This document shows, one piece after another, positions 11,568 to 22,147 of a DNA stretch of 64,000 nucleotides; the stretch's first letter is position 1; each line of letters starts with the position of its first letter. The notes under the pieces are model-generated. The model saw only the letters and a program-made list of their open reading frames with translations, had not been told where the DNA came from and made no database searches. A program made the position numbers and the translations under genes. The stretch is taken from assembly GCA_037157565.1 (NCBI GenBank), contig JAZHRO010000002.1, positions 73,396,001 to 73,460,000 on the forward strand, given 5' to 3'. The stretch is from Thalassia testudinum. Lineage: Eukaryota > Streptophyta > Magnoliopsida > Alismatales > Hydrocharitaceae.

Positions 11568-11909
11568 ATAGATATTGCAGTCTTGGAAATGTGGAAAGGA
11601 AATAATAGCTGCCTGTAAATTGATTTAACAACTGCCTGTTATGAATAAATAAACATGATTGAGAACATGGGTTGTATGAACGTGAAACTGGAATGGTGAA
11701 ACCTAAATGTGCTGAGTTAAAAGAGCTGGAACCCTACGGGGAATTAGGAGTAGAACTCCTAGAAAGAGAATGAAATGGAACTGAGAAGGAAAGATATGGA
11801 AGTATGTTGTCTCTTGAGTACATAGAGCCAGGGGAAGCACCTGTTACCTGTTTAGTGCAGAGCGGAGCCAGCCGCCCCAGGGACCTGGGGTGTTACGAAC
11901 GCAGCTTCA

Positions 11910-11969
11910 AAACGTCCTTTAAGACATCTGGGAGCTGGCCCAGACGTCTGGAACCCCTTCCAGACGTCT
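11910..11969. repeat. Phased AGACGTCT array at start of LTR G2b
   Basis: Unit starts at 11,910, 11,922, 11,942 and 11,962, giving spacings 12-20-20. The two last are perfect AGACGTCT; the first two read AAACGTCC and AGACATCT. Confidence 0.85.
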
Positions 11970-12426
11970 GGGATTTAATTTCAGCGGCACGGTGGATTTC
12001 GTCTGCGCGCCTGCGCGAGCAGACTTACAGATGCCCTTTTTTCCCCTCTCACCTCCGCAGGCGCTGCTCTCTCTCTCTCTCTCCCCGCGCAGCTTTAAAA
12101 GGAGCCCTCTCCCTCACTCTCATCTCCTCCGATCCCTTCTTCTTCCTCTTCCAGTCGGAGTGAGAGTGAGAGCGCGAGCGAGCGGCGGCAGCGGCAGCCG
12201 CAGCGAGTTGCGGGAGGAGGTGTCACGCGAGGGAGGAGACACTCGGCCGTGAGGGCTCGAGCTTGCCGGGGCAGCTAGAGCCGGCCGGCGGGGGAGCCGT
12301 GGGCGTGGAGCGTCGCTGGAGGGCTGCTGCAGCTCGAGCAGCAAGCGGACGAGGCGTGGTGCGGCCGTGCGTCGCGGGCGGAGGGCGAGTCGAGCTCTGA
12401 TTCTGGAAATTTTTCCAAAATCAGAC

Positions 12427-12485
12427 GTTTGGGATTCCAACCAGACGACGGTGAAGACATCTGGAGGACTGTCCAGACGTCTAGT
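12427..12485. repeat. Phased 20-12-20 cluster (LTR G2b)
   Basis: AGACGTTT, AGACGACG, AGACATCT and AGACGTCT follow each other with gaps of 12, 4 and 12 nt, that is start-to-start 20, 12 and 20. LTR G2 has the same cluster at about 10,723-10,785 with one base lost. The same 20-12-20 grammar occurs at 26,377, 26,899, 32,124, 46,980 and 54,837. Confidence 0.8.
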
Positions 12486-12585
12486 AAGTAAGTTATTTTC
12501 GTCCTCCTTCCTTTTCTGCGACCGTCCATACTGAGCACAAGGAGTGGGTACGTGCAGGCTCTAAGATTCGCATCCAACGCAAATC

Positions 12586-12693
12586 AGACGTCTAGTCGCA
12601 GTGCCAGACGACTGAAAGGACTTTCAGACGTCCGGGGTGACCATCGGACGTCTGGGAACTAGGCCAAACGCCACCGCAGGCTTCTGGATGTCT
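12586..12693. repeat. Six-unit phased AGACGTCT array (LTR G2b)
   Basis: Unit starts at 12,586, 12,606, 12,626, 12,646, 12,666 and 12,686, exactly 20 nt apart: AGACGTCT, AGACGACT, AGACGTCC, GGACGTCT, AAACGCCA, GGATGTCT. Gaps between them are 12 nt and largely unlike each other. A perfect pair follows about 50 nt later (12,737 and 12,757). Confidence 0.9.
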
Positions 12694-13058
12694 GAGAGAC
12701 TACACAGAGCGAAGGTATCCTCTGAACCACTTTTTAAGACGTCTGGAAGAGGTTCCAGACGTCTGATTTTGGACTGTTTCGTCGTTTTCGACCCGTTTAG
12801 GGCCCGTTCGGAGTCCGTTTTCCGCGTTTCGAGTTGCGTTCTTTTCGGAATAAGATCCTCTACCCGTCTACAGTAATTATATACTATTCTGAGAAACTCC
12901 TTATGTTTGATCCTTGTGTTAGGACCCCGTTCCATTGCAGTCTCGGGGGTTGCGGAGGCGCGTGGGATATCCAACCATGCCCCCAGTACTTCCGTTGTAG
13001 CTGGTAGAGTGGCTTTAAAGTTATTAACATAATTTGTTACAATTATGAAACGATTAAT

Positions 13059-13266
13059 AGAACCTAGGGCGTTGCATGAATCCTAGGAATGAGATACCAG
13101 ATTGAATGATAGAACCTAGGGCATTGCATGAATCCTAGGAATGAGAAACCAGATTGAATGATAGATCCTAGGGTATTGCATGAATCCTAGGGCTGGAAAA
13201 CTAGATTGAATGATAGATCCTAGGGTACGGCATGAATCCTAGGACTAGAAAACTAGTGATATGATT
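13059..13266. repeat. 52-bp minisatellite, 4 units (LTR G2b)
   Basis: Units begin at about 13,059, 13,111, 13,163 and 13,215, each 52 bp, with the inverted words CCTAGGG and CCTAGG around GCATGAAT. One unit more than in LTR G2. Confidence 0.85.
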
Positions 13267-15617
13267 ATAGATATTGTAGTCTTGGGAAACGTGGGAAGGA
13301 AATAATAGCTGCCTGTAAATTGGTTTAACAGCTGCCTGTTATGAATAAATGAGCATGACTGAGAATATGGGTTGTATGAACGTGAAACTGAAAGGGGTGA
13401 AACCAGAATGTGCTGAGTTAAAAGAGCTGGAACCCTATGGGGAATTAGGAGTAGAACTCCTGGAAAGTGAATGGAATAGAATTGGGGAAGTGAGCTGGCC
13501 CTTGAGTACAGAGTACCAAGGAGAGCGACTGTCCCCCTGTTTAGTGCAGAGCGGAGCTAACCACCCCAGGGAACCGGGGTTAGGTCTGGCCACTTTGTAC
13601 CGACTTGCTGGCCCTCGTGTACGCAGTACCGAGGAGAGCTACTAGTGTAGGGCGAGTACTAGCTACCCCACGGGCCCCGGGGTTCTACTAGCTCACCTAC
13701 ACCGACTTGTTAGGCCCACTGGGCAAACCAGGATAGTCAGGCGAGGGTGCGCGGACTATGGAGGGGCAAGGCCCCTGTTTGGTTACTGTGGAGGGGTTGG
13801 ACCCCTGTTACTGAGAGTGCTCTGCCCTATACTGGTTCCGTGCTGTGCTTTGGGCACACCTGTTAACGGAAACGACTGACTGCGTGCCAGTGCGGGTTAG
13901 CTACCCGTGCATTTACCGCGTGTGCTGTAGTCACCGTTACGTCTGTCAGTGACCTTGGGGTGGTTGACTGAGAGTAGGATCACCACGGAGGACTCTCTCG
14001 GCCAGGAGAGCACCACGTGTTACTTCTACTGTTCGGAAAAGACTGCAATCAAGATCGTTCCCACGATGAACATTTGAGATCAAGTGAAGGATCTGGGAAA
14101 TAGATAGATGGTGAAACAATAGAAAGACGTAAATAAAGGAAGAAAGAAAATAAAACAGCTTCTGTACACTTTACTACTTCTTTAGTTAGCTGCCACTCTA
14201 CTCAGCGTTTCGCTGATGTGTTACACTCGTTACTTTTCAGGACCAGGTGTTGAGCAGCCAAGGTCGGCGGCTGCAGAGGATGCTGGGCCGAGTAGGGTCC
14301 AGTAGAGTTACCACTGTTCTTTCGTGCCCTTTTTGTTCCACTGTAGTGAGTAGTTTTCGTTACTCTCTGTACTTTTCTTTACTCGTAGTTCTTGTTATGT
14401 TATGAATATTGTTCTACTGTTGTGGTGGTACATGCTGTAGTAGTTCTTTTTCTTACTACTGTATTTTGTTATTGCTAGTTATATTTCATGTTGAATGTGG
14501 TTTATTTTACTGCTCTTTTGGTTACTTCCTCGTTGGACGACTAGGTCTTGGAATTAGTCGAGTCGGTCCGGTTCTCGTTTCTCGTAGGGACTCAGGAATC
14601 GAGTCGTTACACAGGGTTTGGTCTGGCCACTTTGTACCGACTTTTGGCCCTTGTGTACACAGTACCGAGGAGAGCTACTAGTGTAGGGAGAGCACTAGCT
14701 ACCCCACGGGCCCCGGGGTTCTACTAGCCTCCTACACCGACTTGTTAGGCCCACTGGGCAAACCAGGGTAGTCAGGCGAGGGTGCGCGGACTGTGGAGGG
14801 GTTGGACCCCTGTTACTGAGAGGGCTCTGCCCTATACTAGTTCCGTGCTGTGCTTTGGGCGCACCCGTTAACAGAAACGACTGACCGCGTGCCAATGCGG
14901 GGTAGCTACCCGTGTGCTTATCGCGCGTGCCGTAGTCACCGTTACGTCTGTCAGTGACCTTGGGGTGGTTGACTGTGGGTAAGACCACCACGGGGGACTC
15001 TCCCAGTCAGGAGAGCACCACGTGTTACTTCTACTTTTCGGAAAAGACTGCAATCAAGATCGTTCCCACGAGGAACATTCGAGATCAAGTGAAGGATCTG
15101 AGAAATAGGAAATCGTGAAATAATAGAAAGACGTAAATAAAGAAAGTAACAAAATATAACAGCTACTGTACACTCTACTGCTTCTTTAGTTTAGTTGCCA
15201 CTCTACTCAGCGTTTCGTTGACGTGTTACACTCGTTACTTTTCAGGACCAGGTGTTGAGCAGCCAGGGTCAGCAGCTGCAGAGGATGCTGGGCCGAGTAG
15301 GGTCCAGTAGAGTTACCGCAGTTCTTTTGTACCCCTTTTTGTTCCACTGTAGTGAGTAGTTCTTGTTACTCTCTATACTTTTCTTTACTTGTAGTTCATG
15401 TTATGTTATAAATGTTGTTCTACTGTTGTGGTGGTACATGCTGTAGTAGTTCCTTTTCTTACTGCTGTATTTTTGTTACTGCTAGTTATATTCATGCTGA
15501 ATGTAGTTTATTTTACTGCTCTTTTGGTTACTTCCTCGTTGGACGACTAGGTCTTGGGATTAGTTGAGTCGATCCGGTTCTCGTGTCTCATAGGGACTCG
15601 GGAATCGGGTCGTTACA

Positions 15618-15798
15618 GGGCGAAACGTGACAGCTCCAAGAAACGCATGTGGTACGCGCTAACCGTCATCGTCCACTAGCGGAGAGTGTGGAACTCCCAC
15701 CTCCTCTGGTCCTGCCAGGTCAACGAAAAGTACTGCTCCCAGAAGAGAGCTACGAACTGGCCCCACGTCGGCTTTCTCCCCTCCTGGCCTCTGACTTC
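15618..15798 (-). pseudogene. G1 gag, middle part (Retrotrans_gag)
   Basis: This minus-strand piece lies between the two nested insertions L1 and G2. It reads EVRGQEGR, then PTWGQFVALFWEQYF, WQDQRRWEFHTLR, a stop, and MRFLELSRFAP, the order expected in Retrotrans_gag of Gypsy elements (capsid domain). It joins in frame to the upstream part ending AVHRWWR at 28,800 and to the downstream part at 10,177 once the duplicated CCTCC and GGGCG are counted once. The in-frame stop (near 15,676) shows decay. Confidence 0.85.
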
Positions 15799-16042
15799 CC
15801 TCCTGTTATCGCTACGAGATCGATGTTTAAAATAATCGCGTTGCAGTATAGTCGAAATCGTTTTGAAAATAAATACAATTTTATTACTCGAAAAGATTTC
15901 TAGGTCGAACACAGGGAGAAAATGGAATTCACACTAATTTCAACAATTAATGTAATTTGAACATAAAATATTACTCAAAAACTAATTTGGAATGTAAAGC
16001 ATATGAGTATATGAAGAGTAAAAAGAACTTTAGACAAAATAA

Positions 16043-16060
16043 TGGTGATTTGAATCACCA
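16043..16060. repeat. Conserved internal hairpin of family L LTR (L1 3' copy)
   Basis: TGGTGATT-TG-AATCACCA. The same hairpin is at 23,581-23,598 and 34,827-34,844. In the plus-strand LTR at 62,457-62,478 the arms changed together to AATGGTGGTT/AACCACCATT. Confidence 0.8.
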
Positions 16061-16117
16061 ATTATAAGTCTAATACATAGAATAGTTACTCAAATGTACT
16101 AAAGGAGGGAATATGAA

Positions 16118-16145
16118 TTCAAACGTCTAATTTTGCAATTAGACA
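16118..16145. repeat. AGACGTCT pair in family L LTR
   Basis: AAACGTCT and AGACATCT separated by 12 nt (20 nt start to start). The other L1 LTR has AAACGTCT and a perfect AGACGTCT at the same spacing (about 23,659-23,686). Confidence 0.75.
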
Positions 16146-16199
16146 TCTTAAATGACGTTTGCTACAGTGCCATTCTTCTTTCCTTCTTATTTCTCTGAT

Positions 16200-16370
16200 T
16201 CTTCCTTTCTTCTTCTTCTTCTTCTTTTGCCTTCAGCCCTGCAATCCTTCTCTTCTTCTTCTTCTTCCTTAGGCTTTCTTCTTCTTTGACCTTTGAGCTT
16301 ATGCCCACACTTCTTCTTCTTCTTCTTTTTCTTCCTTAGGCTTTCTTCTCCTCTGACCCTTCTACCTTCT
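16200..16370. repeat. (CTT)n microsatellite tracts
   Basis: Several CTT runs broken by short unique words inside the L1 3' LTR. The 5' LTR has longer runs at 23,740-23,865, so the tract length differs between the two LTRs of one element. Confidence 0.85.
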
Positions 16371-17600
16371 AAATTTGACTAAGTGTCGGAGCCAACCTTC
16401 TCAGAGCAAAAACCCCCCTTCCCCTGCGTAACTCTCCTCTCTCTTTCTCTCTTTCTATTTCAGTCTCTCTCTCCCAAAGCCACAGTCAGTCGGGTAATCG
16501 GACCTAGCACATACCCGGGTCCTGGCTCACCGACGTATGGTGGTGAGCAAGGAGTGTAGGTTAGGCGGATAGTCAGGTCGGCCAGGTCCACGGGTGAGGT
16601 GTCGCGGACGAGTTCGAGTGAAGGGGGAGGAGGACCTCGCCCTCAGTGTTTAGAGGCAAACAGGCTCATTGACTTATTCAATTTATGTGGCTGAAAATGC
16701 CTCTTTGTTTCCAAGGTGGGACTAAATGTCCCACCTTTCTTCCGCGTAGCCCAGCAACAGGGTTCTTGGCTTAATTGACGAGACTACAGTTGCTGAAGCC
16801 CCTGCGTCAGGGCTTGGATGCATGAGGGCTTCAATTGCGCACAGCCTGGAGGTGTCCCCTAAGCATAGCAAGACCTGGAGCAGCTTGAAGCTCGCTCGAA
16901 GGTCGGTAGCAATGGCGGCTCTGACCTGCAACCTAAAATCAAGAAAAGAGGCTTTATGGCTGGGTCAGAATGCTTAGCAGGGTCACTGTGGCACGACGAA
17001 TGTAACGGTGGTCATGGCGTGGAGCGTGAGTGGCCGTGGTGGTCGGACGATGACGGGAACAGTCGGTGAGAGTGGGTCTATTCGGGGAGGTGTTAGGGTA
17101 GATGATGGAGCGAATGGAGTGAGGGGAAATGATCATGGATGTGTGGTGGAGGTTGTAGGGTGGTCGACGAGGTGGATGGAGGTGCGTAGCAGTGGGAGCA
17201 CCTCGCCGATGGAGTCGCTGGAGATGGAGGAGATGACGGTGTTCAATAACGTTGGTGGTCAATTTTGGGAAATAGAGAGAGGGGAAGAAAGTATGAGAGA
17301 GAGGGGACCTAAGAGCCTACTCTAAGGGATGAAAGGGAAAGGTGGTTGCCGGATATGGGGAAGATGAACCTCCGTAGGAGAGGCAGCAGCGAAGATGGGG
17401 AAGGAACGACGTCGACTGGTATTGCGCGACACGAAGGATGGTGGTGAAGGTGAATCTGCCACTGGTATTATGGTCGGACGATGAAGAAGCTAGGGAGAGG
17501 CTGTCAGAGCTTGCGAAGAGTTGTGGCCAGAGAGGAGAGAGGAATAGTGGGAATTCCGACCTAATTTCAAGCTGAGGAGAACAGTTGGACCTTGGGGAGT

Positions 17601-17612
17601 CTTTAAATAGGG
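17601..17612 (-). promoter_or_regulatory. TATA box of family L LTR (L1 3' copy)
   Basis: On the minus strand CCCTATTTAAAG, conserved in the 5' LTR (near 27,858-27,869). The related LTR D has CTATTTAAGG at 56,755. Likely the U3 core promoter. Confidence 0.55.
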
Positions 17613-17629
17613 ATCTGAGAAGGTTTTGT

Positions 17630-17808
17630 GCTTGGAAGCCAAGCTTCCAAGCAAGGAATGCTCGCTAGAGATGGAAACTTCAAGAGACCTAAATCTCTCA
17701 TGCGTTCGCATGAGAGATTGGGAAAGATTCAAGGTATCTAATTGGGTTCATATTGGTGAGGATTAATTGATGAATCTCCCTTCCAATTTTGGAAGGGATT
17801 CATCAATC
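17630..17808. repeat. Cluster of three perfect or near-perfect hairpins upstream of the TATA box
   Basis: Three inverted repeats sit in 180 bp. One: GCTTGGAAGC at 17,630-17,639 against 17,643-17,652, 10-bp arms, loop CAA. Two: 17,692-17,704 against 17,707-17,719, perfect 13-bp arms (AATCTCTCATGCG) with a 2-nt centre. Three: about 17,766-17,785 against 17,788-17,807, 19 paired bases with a 2-nt bulge. All three recur in the 5' LTR at 27,890-28,070. On the minus (sense) strand they lie just upstream of the TATA box. Confidence 0.85.
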
Positions 17809-18526
17809 AATCTGAGAGAAAATCCAAGTTGAAGATCGTCGGAGTAGGTTTCCTCTGCGATAATGGCGGAGGGACCTAAGTGTGAAGATGATAAAGAAGT
17901 TAGGGGGCTGATTGCAAGGGTTTTTGAAAGTTAGGGGTCGAAATGTAATCAGACAGGACCTTTTTGCAAACTAGGCCAAGATAAGTTCTCCTTAGATCCA
18001 AATTTTGGTACAAATCAAATTTGGATCTAAGGAATCAAATGGTGAAGTTGGATTTTGGTTTTGACCACATTTGACTAGGTAATTTATGTAAAAACCCAAA
18101 TTAGGGTAAATATCTGTCTGAGGCTCCATTTTAGGTCAAGATGGGTTCTGATGGCAATTTGAAAATACTAAACCCTAGAGAATAGCTTTCTATGATTTTT
18201 AGAGGGTTTAAGTGAATTTTATCCTAACCCGAACCTTGGCTAATTATGTGGGTCTATTTTTAGGGTTTCAAAAGTCATTTAATTCTCAGAACACACACAA
18301 ACCCATTTCTATCTGATCCAACGCACTTGTTATCTTATTAAAATCATTTGACCTTTGTTCATCCCTTGATAAAACCTGTGGTTGTACTACATTGGTAAAA
18401 TTATAGTTTTAACCCTAGTTTCTTATTTTTCCCTCAGGATGCTTATGCAATGACTTATGACCTTCTAGCGGTTATGTAGGAGCATTTATTGACTCAATTG
18501 GATCAAAATGAGCTAGTTATGGCTCA

Positions 18527-18543
18527 TAATGGTGTTCCCATCA
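18527..18543. repeat. Terminal hairpin of L1 3' LTR
   Basis: TAATGG-TGTTC-CCATCA on the plus strand: six-base arms with one mismatch; the sister copy at 28,783-28,799 (TGATGG-TGTTC-CCATCA) is perfect. Confidence 0.7.
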
Positions 18544-18992
18544 TAACCCCATGCCTAACTTTTGGTAGTCCCTTAGCAAAATTTCAAGGTGTTAACTTTG
18601 ATTCTAGACCATAAAATCTTTTGATGCTAAAAAATTATGCTGTGTGCTTTCTTTTGTAGATTAGGTTAGAATGCCGATAGTAGGCTTAGAGGTACTCAAG
18701 TACCAACCAAGATCCGAACCTAACCATCTCTTGCCTCAGTTTGCCGCGAAGGTTTCTAAGGCCCACAGGAACTAACCTAAGGTTCGTTGAACTCTGCGGT
18801 TAAAGCACCCGTGCTTGTAACATGTTTTAGCCTTGGTTCAGTTTGCAGTGCTTTTTTGTCAGAGAGAGACAGAGGAATTTTTCTTTGTCTAGAGTTTTCT
18901 CTCTCTCTTTTCTTTTTATTTCTAGATTCAGATTGGCTTCACAATATGGTCTGTATCGGATTCCTAATCCCCATCATCAATCCTTGAAAGGT

Positions 18993-19139
18993 CCCTGGCA
19001 ATCGATGCTTCGAGATAACACCGCCCATGGCAACCCCCAGAACCCTTGCTTTCGAGATTTTGAGATAATCTTGCCTATGGTGTTTTGTAGCTAAATCCAG
19101 ACCCTGGCAATCGACATTTTGGGATAATGCCGCCCATGG
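18993..19139. repeat. Three imperfect tandem units in L1
   Basis: Units starting at 18,993, 19,043 and 19,102 share CCCTGGCAATCGA..TT, GAGATAAT and CCGCCCATGG, with spacings of 50 and 59 bp. A diverged tandem triplication. Confidence 0.65.
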
Positions 19140-20000
19140 CTTCTGAACCAGCACAAGGTGCTTACATGCCCCCAGTAGGATATGTAGGTATCCTAGGAGA
19201 CAAGCACCGAGGAGATGATATGTTAGTACGTATCTTCGAGGGAAATTTCCCGCCTCTCCGCGTCGAAAACTCGTCCAAATAAACTTGTGTTGATTAGCCC
19301 CTCCTAATCTAGGCGACTTTTTTCATAACAATTTAAATGCATTTGCATGATTTTGATACTTAAGCACACTGAACTAGACTGTGTGTGGATTTGGGTGCTT
19401 AGGTTATCGAGTATCGCAAACCAGAGGTCAATTAATGAGGCCGAATACTCCCTAAGCCTTAGACCTAATACTTAAGCTTTGCATTTTCCCCAACCTTTTG
19501 AGGACTATCCAGATCTTAGCGGGTACTTGAATTTTTAAGCCTATGTTCAAAGCTCAAAAGGCCTAAAATCAGCATTCTTACTAATCCCTTCTTTGTTTCG
19601 TTAGCACTTTTTTGCCTTTCATTTCCTTTCTCTTGTTGTGGTCTAGAGGTAAGTCAATTCCTTAATTTCTTACTAATGACTCTCTTTTCTTTTCTTTTCT
19701 TTTCAAATTATGCTCCTTTTTGACATTTTTAACTCAAAAATTTGATATGCTATCAAAATTTCCTCTCCTCTCATGTTTTTGTTCTTTTTCAAGAATTTTT
19801 TATTTTTTTGGTATTTTTGGAATATGTGATTTTTTTGTGAGAACCCTTCCAAACTTTTGATTTTTGAATGCTTGCACTTTACGAGTCCCCTTGCCTAAAT
19901 TTTGCAATGTCCTCATTGTAATCAGAGGGTGTGAAACAGTTTTGAGTTCAGGAATTAGAACAGGATTATCGGGTGGGCGAACGGGTCAAGAATGACTGTT

Positions 20001-20050
20001 GCGAATGATTTCAAGCTCTGGCACATGTGCCAGAGCTTGAAATCATTCGC
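20001..20050. repeat. Perfect 50-bp palindrome with no loop
   Basis: The 25 bases 20,001-20,025 (starting GCGAATGATTTCAAG, ending TGGCACA) are the exact reverse complement of 20,026-20,050. The centre is CACATGTG. The flanking bases do not pair. It lies in the internal region of L1. Confidence 0.95.
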
Positions 20051-20236
20051 CAGAGGTGGGATCGACTATTCTAAAATTGAACTCAGGATGCAATAGACAT
20101 GAAGTACAGAAGGATAATTAGAAGGATCTCGATTTTTGGAATGACGGGTTGCCTCCCATTAAGTGCTAAATTCAACACCGTCAGCCGAGCGAGAAATGGT
20201 TTAGAGAAGGAGTGGTCAAAGCAGATGAGTTTTGCA

Positions 20237-20286
20237 GAACAAGCACCTTGATCAAAAGCCTGGTTGGTCCAACTAGGTGCTTGTTC
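20237..20286. repeat. 12-bp inverted repeat with 26-nt loop
   Basis: GAACAAGCACCT at 20,237-20,248 pairs perfectly with AGGTGCTTGTTC at 20,275-20,286, about 190 bp from the 50-bp palindrome. Confidence 0.75.
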
Positions 20287-20760
20287 AAGTCAACAGGCTG
20301 ATGATGTAGCCTAAACCCAATCAATCTGGTGGTTGATAAATGTAGATCAAGAGATGTGGAATCCACCATATGCTTTGGAATTTGAAATGGTATGGAAGTG
20401 TATAGCTAGGGTTTGGCTGAGTCGAATCAGCTTGATCAAAGTAGGGATCCTTAAATGAAAAAGAATCAGTGGAGGATGTAGGAACCCTACAGGAGTGATC
20501 AGATAAGGATGGGGCATGATTTGTAGTTTGATCGATGTTCGAAACCTGATAAAAATGTGGAGGAGAATCATCTGCAATCGACTCATTAAGAGGAGAATCA
20601 GAATAGAAATTGAGTCCGTTGCAGGTCGGGGTTGAAAACAGGTTTGAATAGGTTCTGTATATGTAGAGGAGGTGGTACCAATAAGAATTGTGTATGAGGG
20701 CTCTTCTAATAAGGGTTCAAAGGTGGGTTCATTTAGAGAGTCCTTATAGTAGCCAGCAAA

Positions 20761-21249
20761 CTAAAAGGCAAATGCTTGAAGAGTATTTATAGGATAAAGA
20801 AAATCTAAGTCAAGAAAAGATTCGAATTCTGGATTGTAGTCACTCTCAGCACTTCTTGTTTCTGATTCCTGAGGATCGAAAAGAAATGATTCCATCTCAA
20901 TGGAACGTGATTTTGAATCAGTGATCTCAGGATTAGGGACCTCAAAGTCAGAGTCGAAGAATGGATCATGTGAGCTGAGGTCATAGATTGGCTCGTAGTA
21001 ATTAGGAAACAATGGTTCTCTGAAATCATAGTAAGATTCGAAATCATCGGAGAAATTGTGAGAATCAAGTTCTGAATTAGATTCGAGATCAGAGGTTCCA
21101 CCACAGAATAAATCACAAGATGTAGACTCAGCAACCTGACTTGGACCTAGCCTATTCGTAGATTCCAAGCTTAAAAAGGTGTCCCTATTGGGTCTAGGCT
21201 CAGGTTCTTGGCTCGTAGGGAAGACCCAATCAAAACCCCACTCTTCCAA
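20761..21249 (-). CDS. Acidic Asp/Glu/Ser-rich open frame in L1 (unknown)
   Basis: This is a 162-codon minus-strand frame starting MEEWGFDWVFPTSQ. It is strongly acidic and rich in Ser, Asp, Glu, Phe and Tyr, with repeated DFESYYDF-, DFEVP- and FESFLDLDF-like words. I recognise no domain, signal peptide or membrane segment. The frames at 21,297-21,485 (again acidic, SLNLDYDSGPLFDE) and further upstream have the same character, so they may be pieces of one longer protein broken by stops. Such composition could also arise from a repetitive non-coding stretch. No function is proposed; it could be an L-family accessory protein. Confidence 0.35.
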   Translation of the reverse strand: MEEWGFDWVFPTSQEPEPRPNRDTFLSLESTNRLGPSQVAESTSCDLFCGGTSDLESNSELDSHNFSDDFESYYDFREPLFPNYYEPIYDLSSHDPFFDSDFEVPNPEITDSKSRSIEMESFLFDPQESETRSAESDYNPEFESFLDLDFLYPINTLQAFAF

Positions 21250-21296
21250 CTCCTCGATTTCTGTATCGTGATTGGTGTGACTTCCAAGAAATCAAT

Positions 21297-21485
21297 CTAT
21301 GTTTCTGAGGATGTTGGAGAGGTACATTCATCAAATAAAGGCCCAGAATCATAATCCAAATTCAAACTTTGATTTTCGTCATACAGGGCCTTGTAATTCT
21401 CCCAAGAAGATTCAGATCCAGATTCTAGGCTAAGGATGTGGGTTGAATTACTAGAATCTAGGTCAAAATTGGCTTTGAGGGTCAC
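21297..21485 (-). pseudogene. Second acidic frame in L1 (fragment)
   Basis: A 62-codon minus-strand frame (MTLKANFDLDSSNST, then SLESGSESSWENYK) of the same acidic, Ser-rich composition as the frame at 20,761-21,249, directly upstream in the reading direction. Likely part of the same decayed coding region. Confidence 0.3.
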
Positions 21486-21847
21486 CTTATCAAAGTAAGG
21501 GGTGGGATTTACACCCTCGAGAGGTTCTAATTCAATCTCATTATTACAGGAGTCTAGGAATTCTATGCCAGGGTTTTAGTTTTGTAGGGTTGGCTCAAAA
21601 TCTTGTTCTCCTACAATTGGGACCTCCCAACCTATTTCAAGATTAGCCATATCATATTCCATCTGGGTTGAGAATCCACAACAACCTTATGTTTCAAAAC
21701 CAGGATTTAGGAAATCATGTTGATCCTCAATATTATTCGAAGATGTTTCATTAACTGTTTGGGGCATGTACAGGTATTTTTTATCGATAACTTGTTTCAA
21801 TAATTCATCGTTTCTTCCCATTTTTCAAAATTATCTTGGTGTTTTTC

Positions 21848-22147
21848 CTAAAGTACAGAATTTGTTATGCATTGGAGATATTCAAAGTTATGCAATTTTT
21901 CTATCTCGATGTATCCTGTTATGAGAATATCCCGGGTTGATCCATTTGTTGCTTCTGTTAATAATAATTGGGCATAATTTACGATGAAGGTTGTTGTTGT
22001 TGATACATCAACCTGAATGTCTTCAATTGTTTTCGAGGTTTTGTAATCAATCTCATAAAATCTAAGGGCATCCTCAACCATTCTATCTTTCATGGATCTT
22101 TGAGATTCAGGTTTCTTCAATAGTTTTCCTAAGTAGCCAGGCTGCAT
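21848..22147 (-). pseudogene. Upstream frame in L1 (unknown)
   Basis: A 99-codon minus-strand frame beginning MQPGYLGKLLKKPESQRSMK, with mixed, protein-like composition (KDRMVEDALRFYEIDYK). It is the first open frame after the primer site by about 1.2 kb and would be the place for gag, but no gag motif or zinc knuckle is visible. Unassigned. Confidence 0.35.

Larger units (their letters stand above)
11891..14611 (+). repeat. Solo LTR G2b (family G) nested in LTR G2
   Basis: It begins TGTTACGAACGC, ends GAGTCGTTACA, and is 2,721 bp long. It interrupts LTR G2 after CCCAGGGACCTGGGG; G2 resumes at 14,612 with CAGGGTTTGGTCTGGCC, matching the continuous CCGGGGTTAGGTCTGGCC seen inside G2b itself. 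The flanks TGGGG and CAGGG are an imperfect duplication. The two LTRs are close relatives. Confidence 0.88.
10183..15617 (+). repeat. Solo LTR G2 (family G, plus strand), split by G2b
   Basis: It begins TGTTACGAACGC and ends GGGTCGTTACA. Perfect GGGCG target duplications lie at 10,178-10,182 and 15,618-15,622. Removing G2b leaves about 2.7 kb, the same length as the other family G LTRs. No internal region remains, so it is a solo LTR formed by LTR-LTR recombination. It interrupts the G1 gag in frame. Confidence 0.9.
15804..18543 (-). repeat. 3' LTR of L1
   Basis: It is 2,740 bp, from TGTTATCGCTACGAG to GTTCCCATCA on the plus strand, matching the LTR at 23,340-28,799 along its length. It contains (CTT)n tracts, a GC-rich leader-like block at 16,480-16,680, a minus-strand TATA box at 17,601-17,612 and three promoter-proximal hairpins. 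Confidence 0.9.

Noticed and set aside
12586..12693. CRISPR array
   Set aside because: Repeats are only 8-12 bp palindromes with 8-12-nt spacers, inside retrotransposon LTRs of a plant genome, with no cas genes and the same spacers in sister LTRs.
16954..17325. Overlapping frames of about 100 codons on both strands in the L1 LTRs (also near 27,269-27,586)
   Set aside because: Repetitive His/Pro/Arg or Gly/Val/Glu composition in GC-skewed LTR DNA, no start context or domain; repeated because the LTR is repeated.
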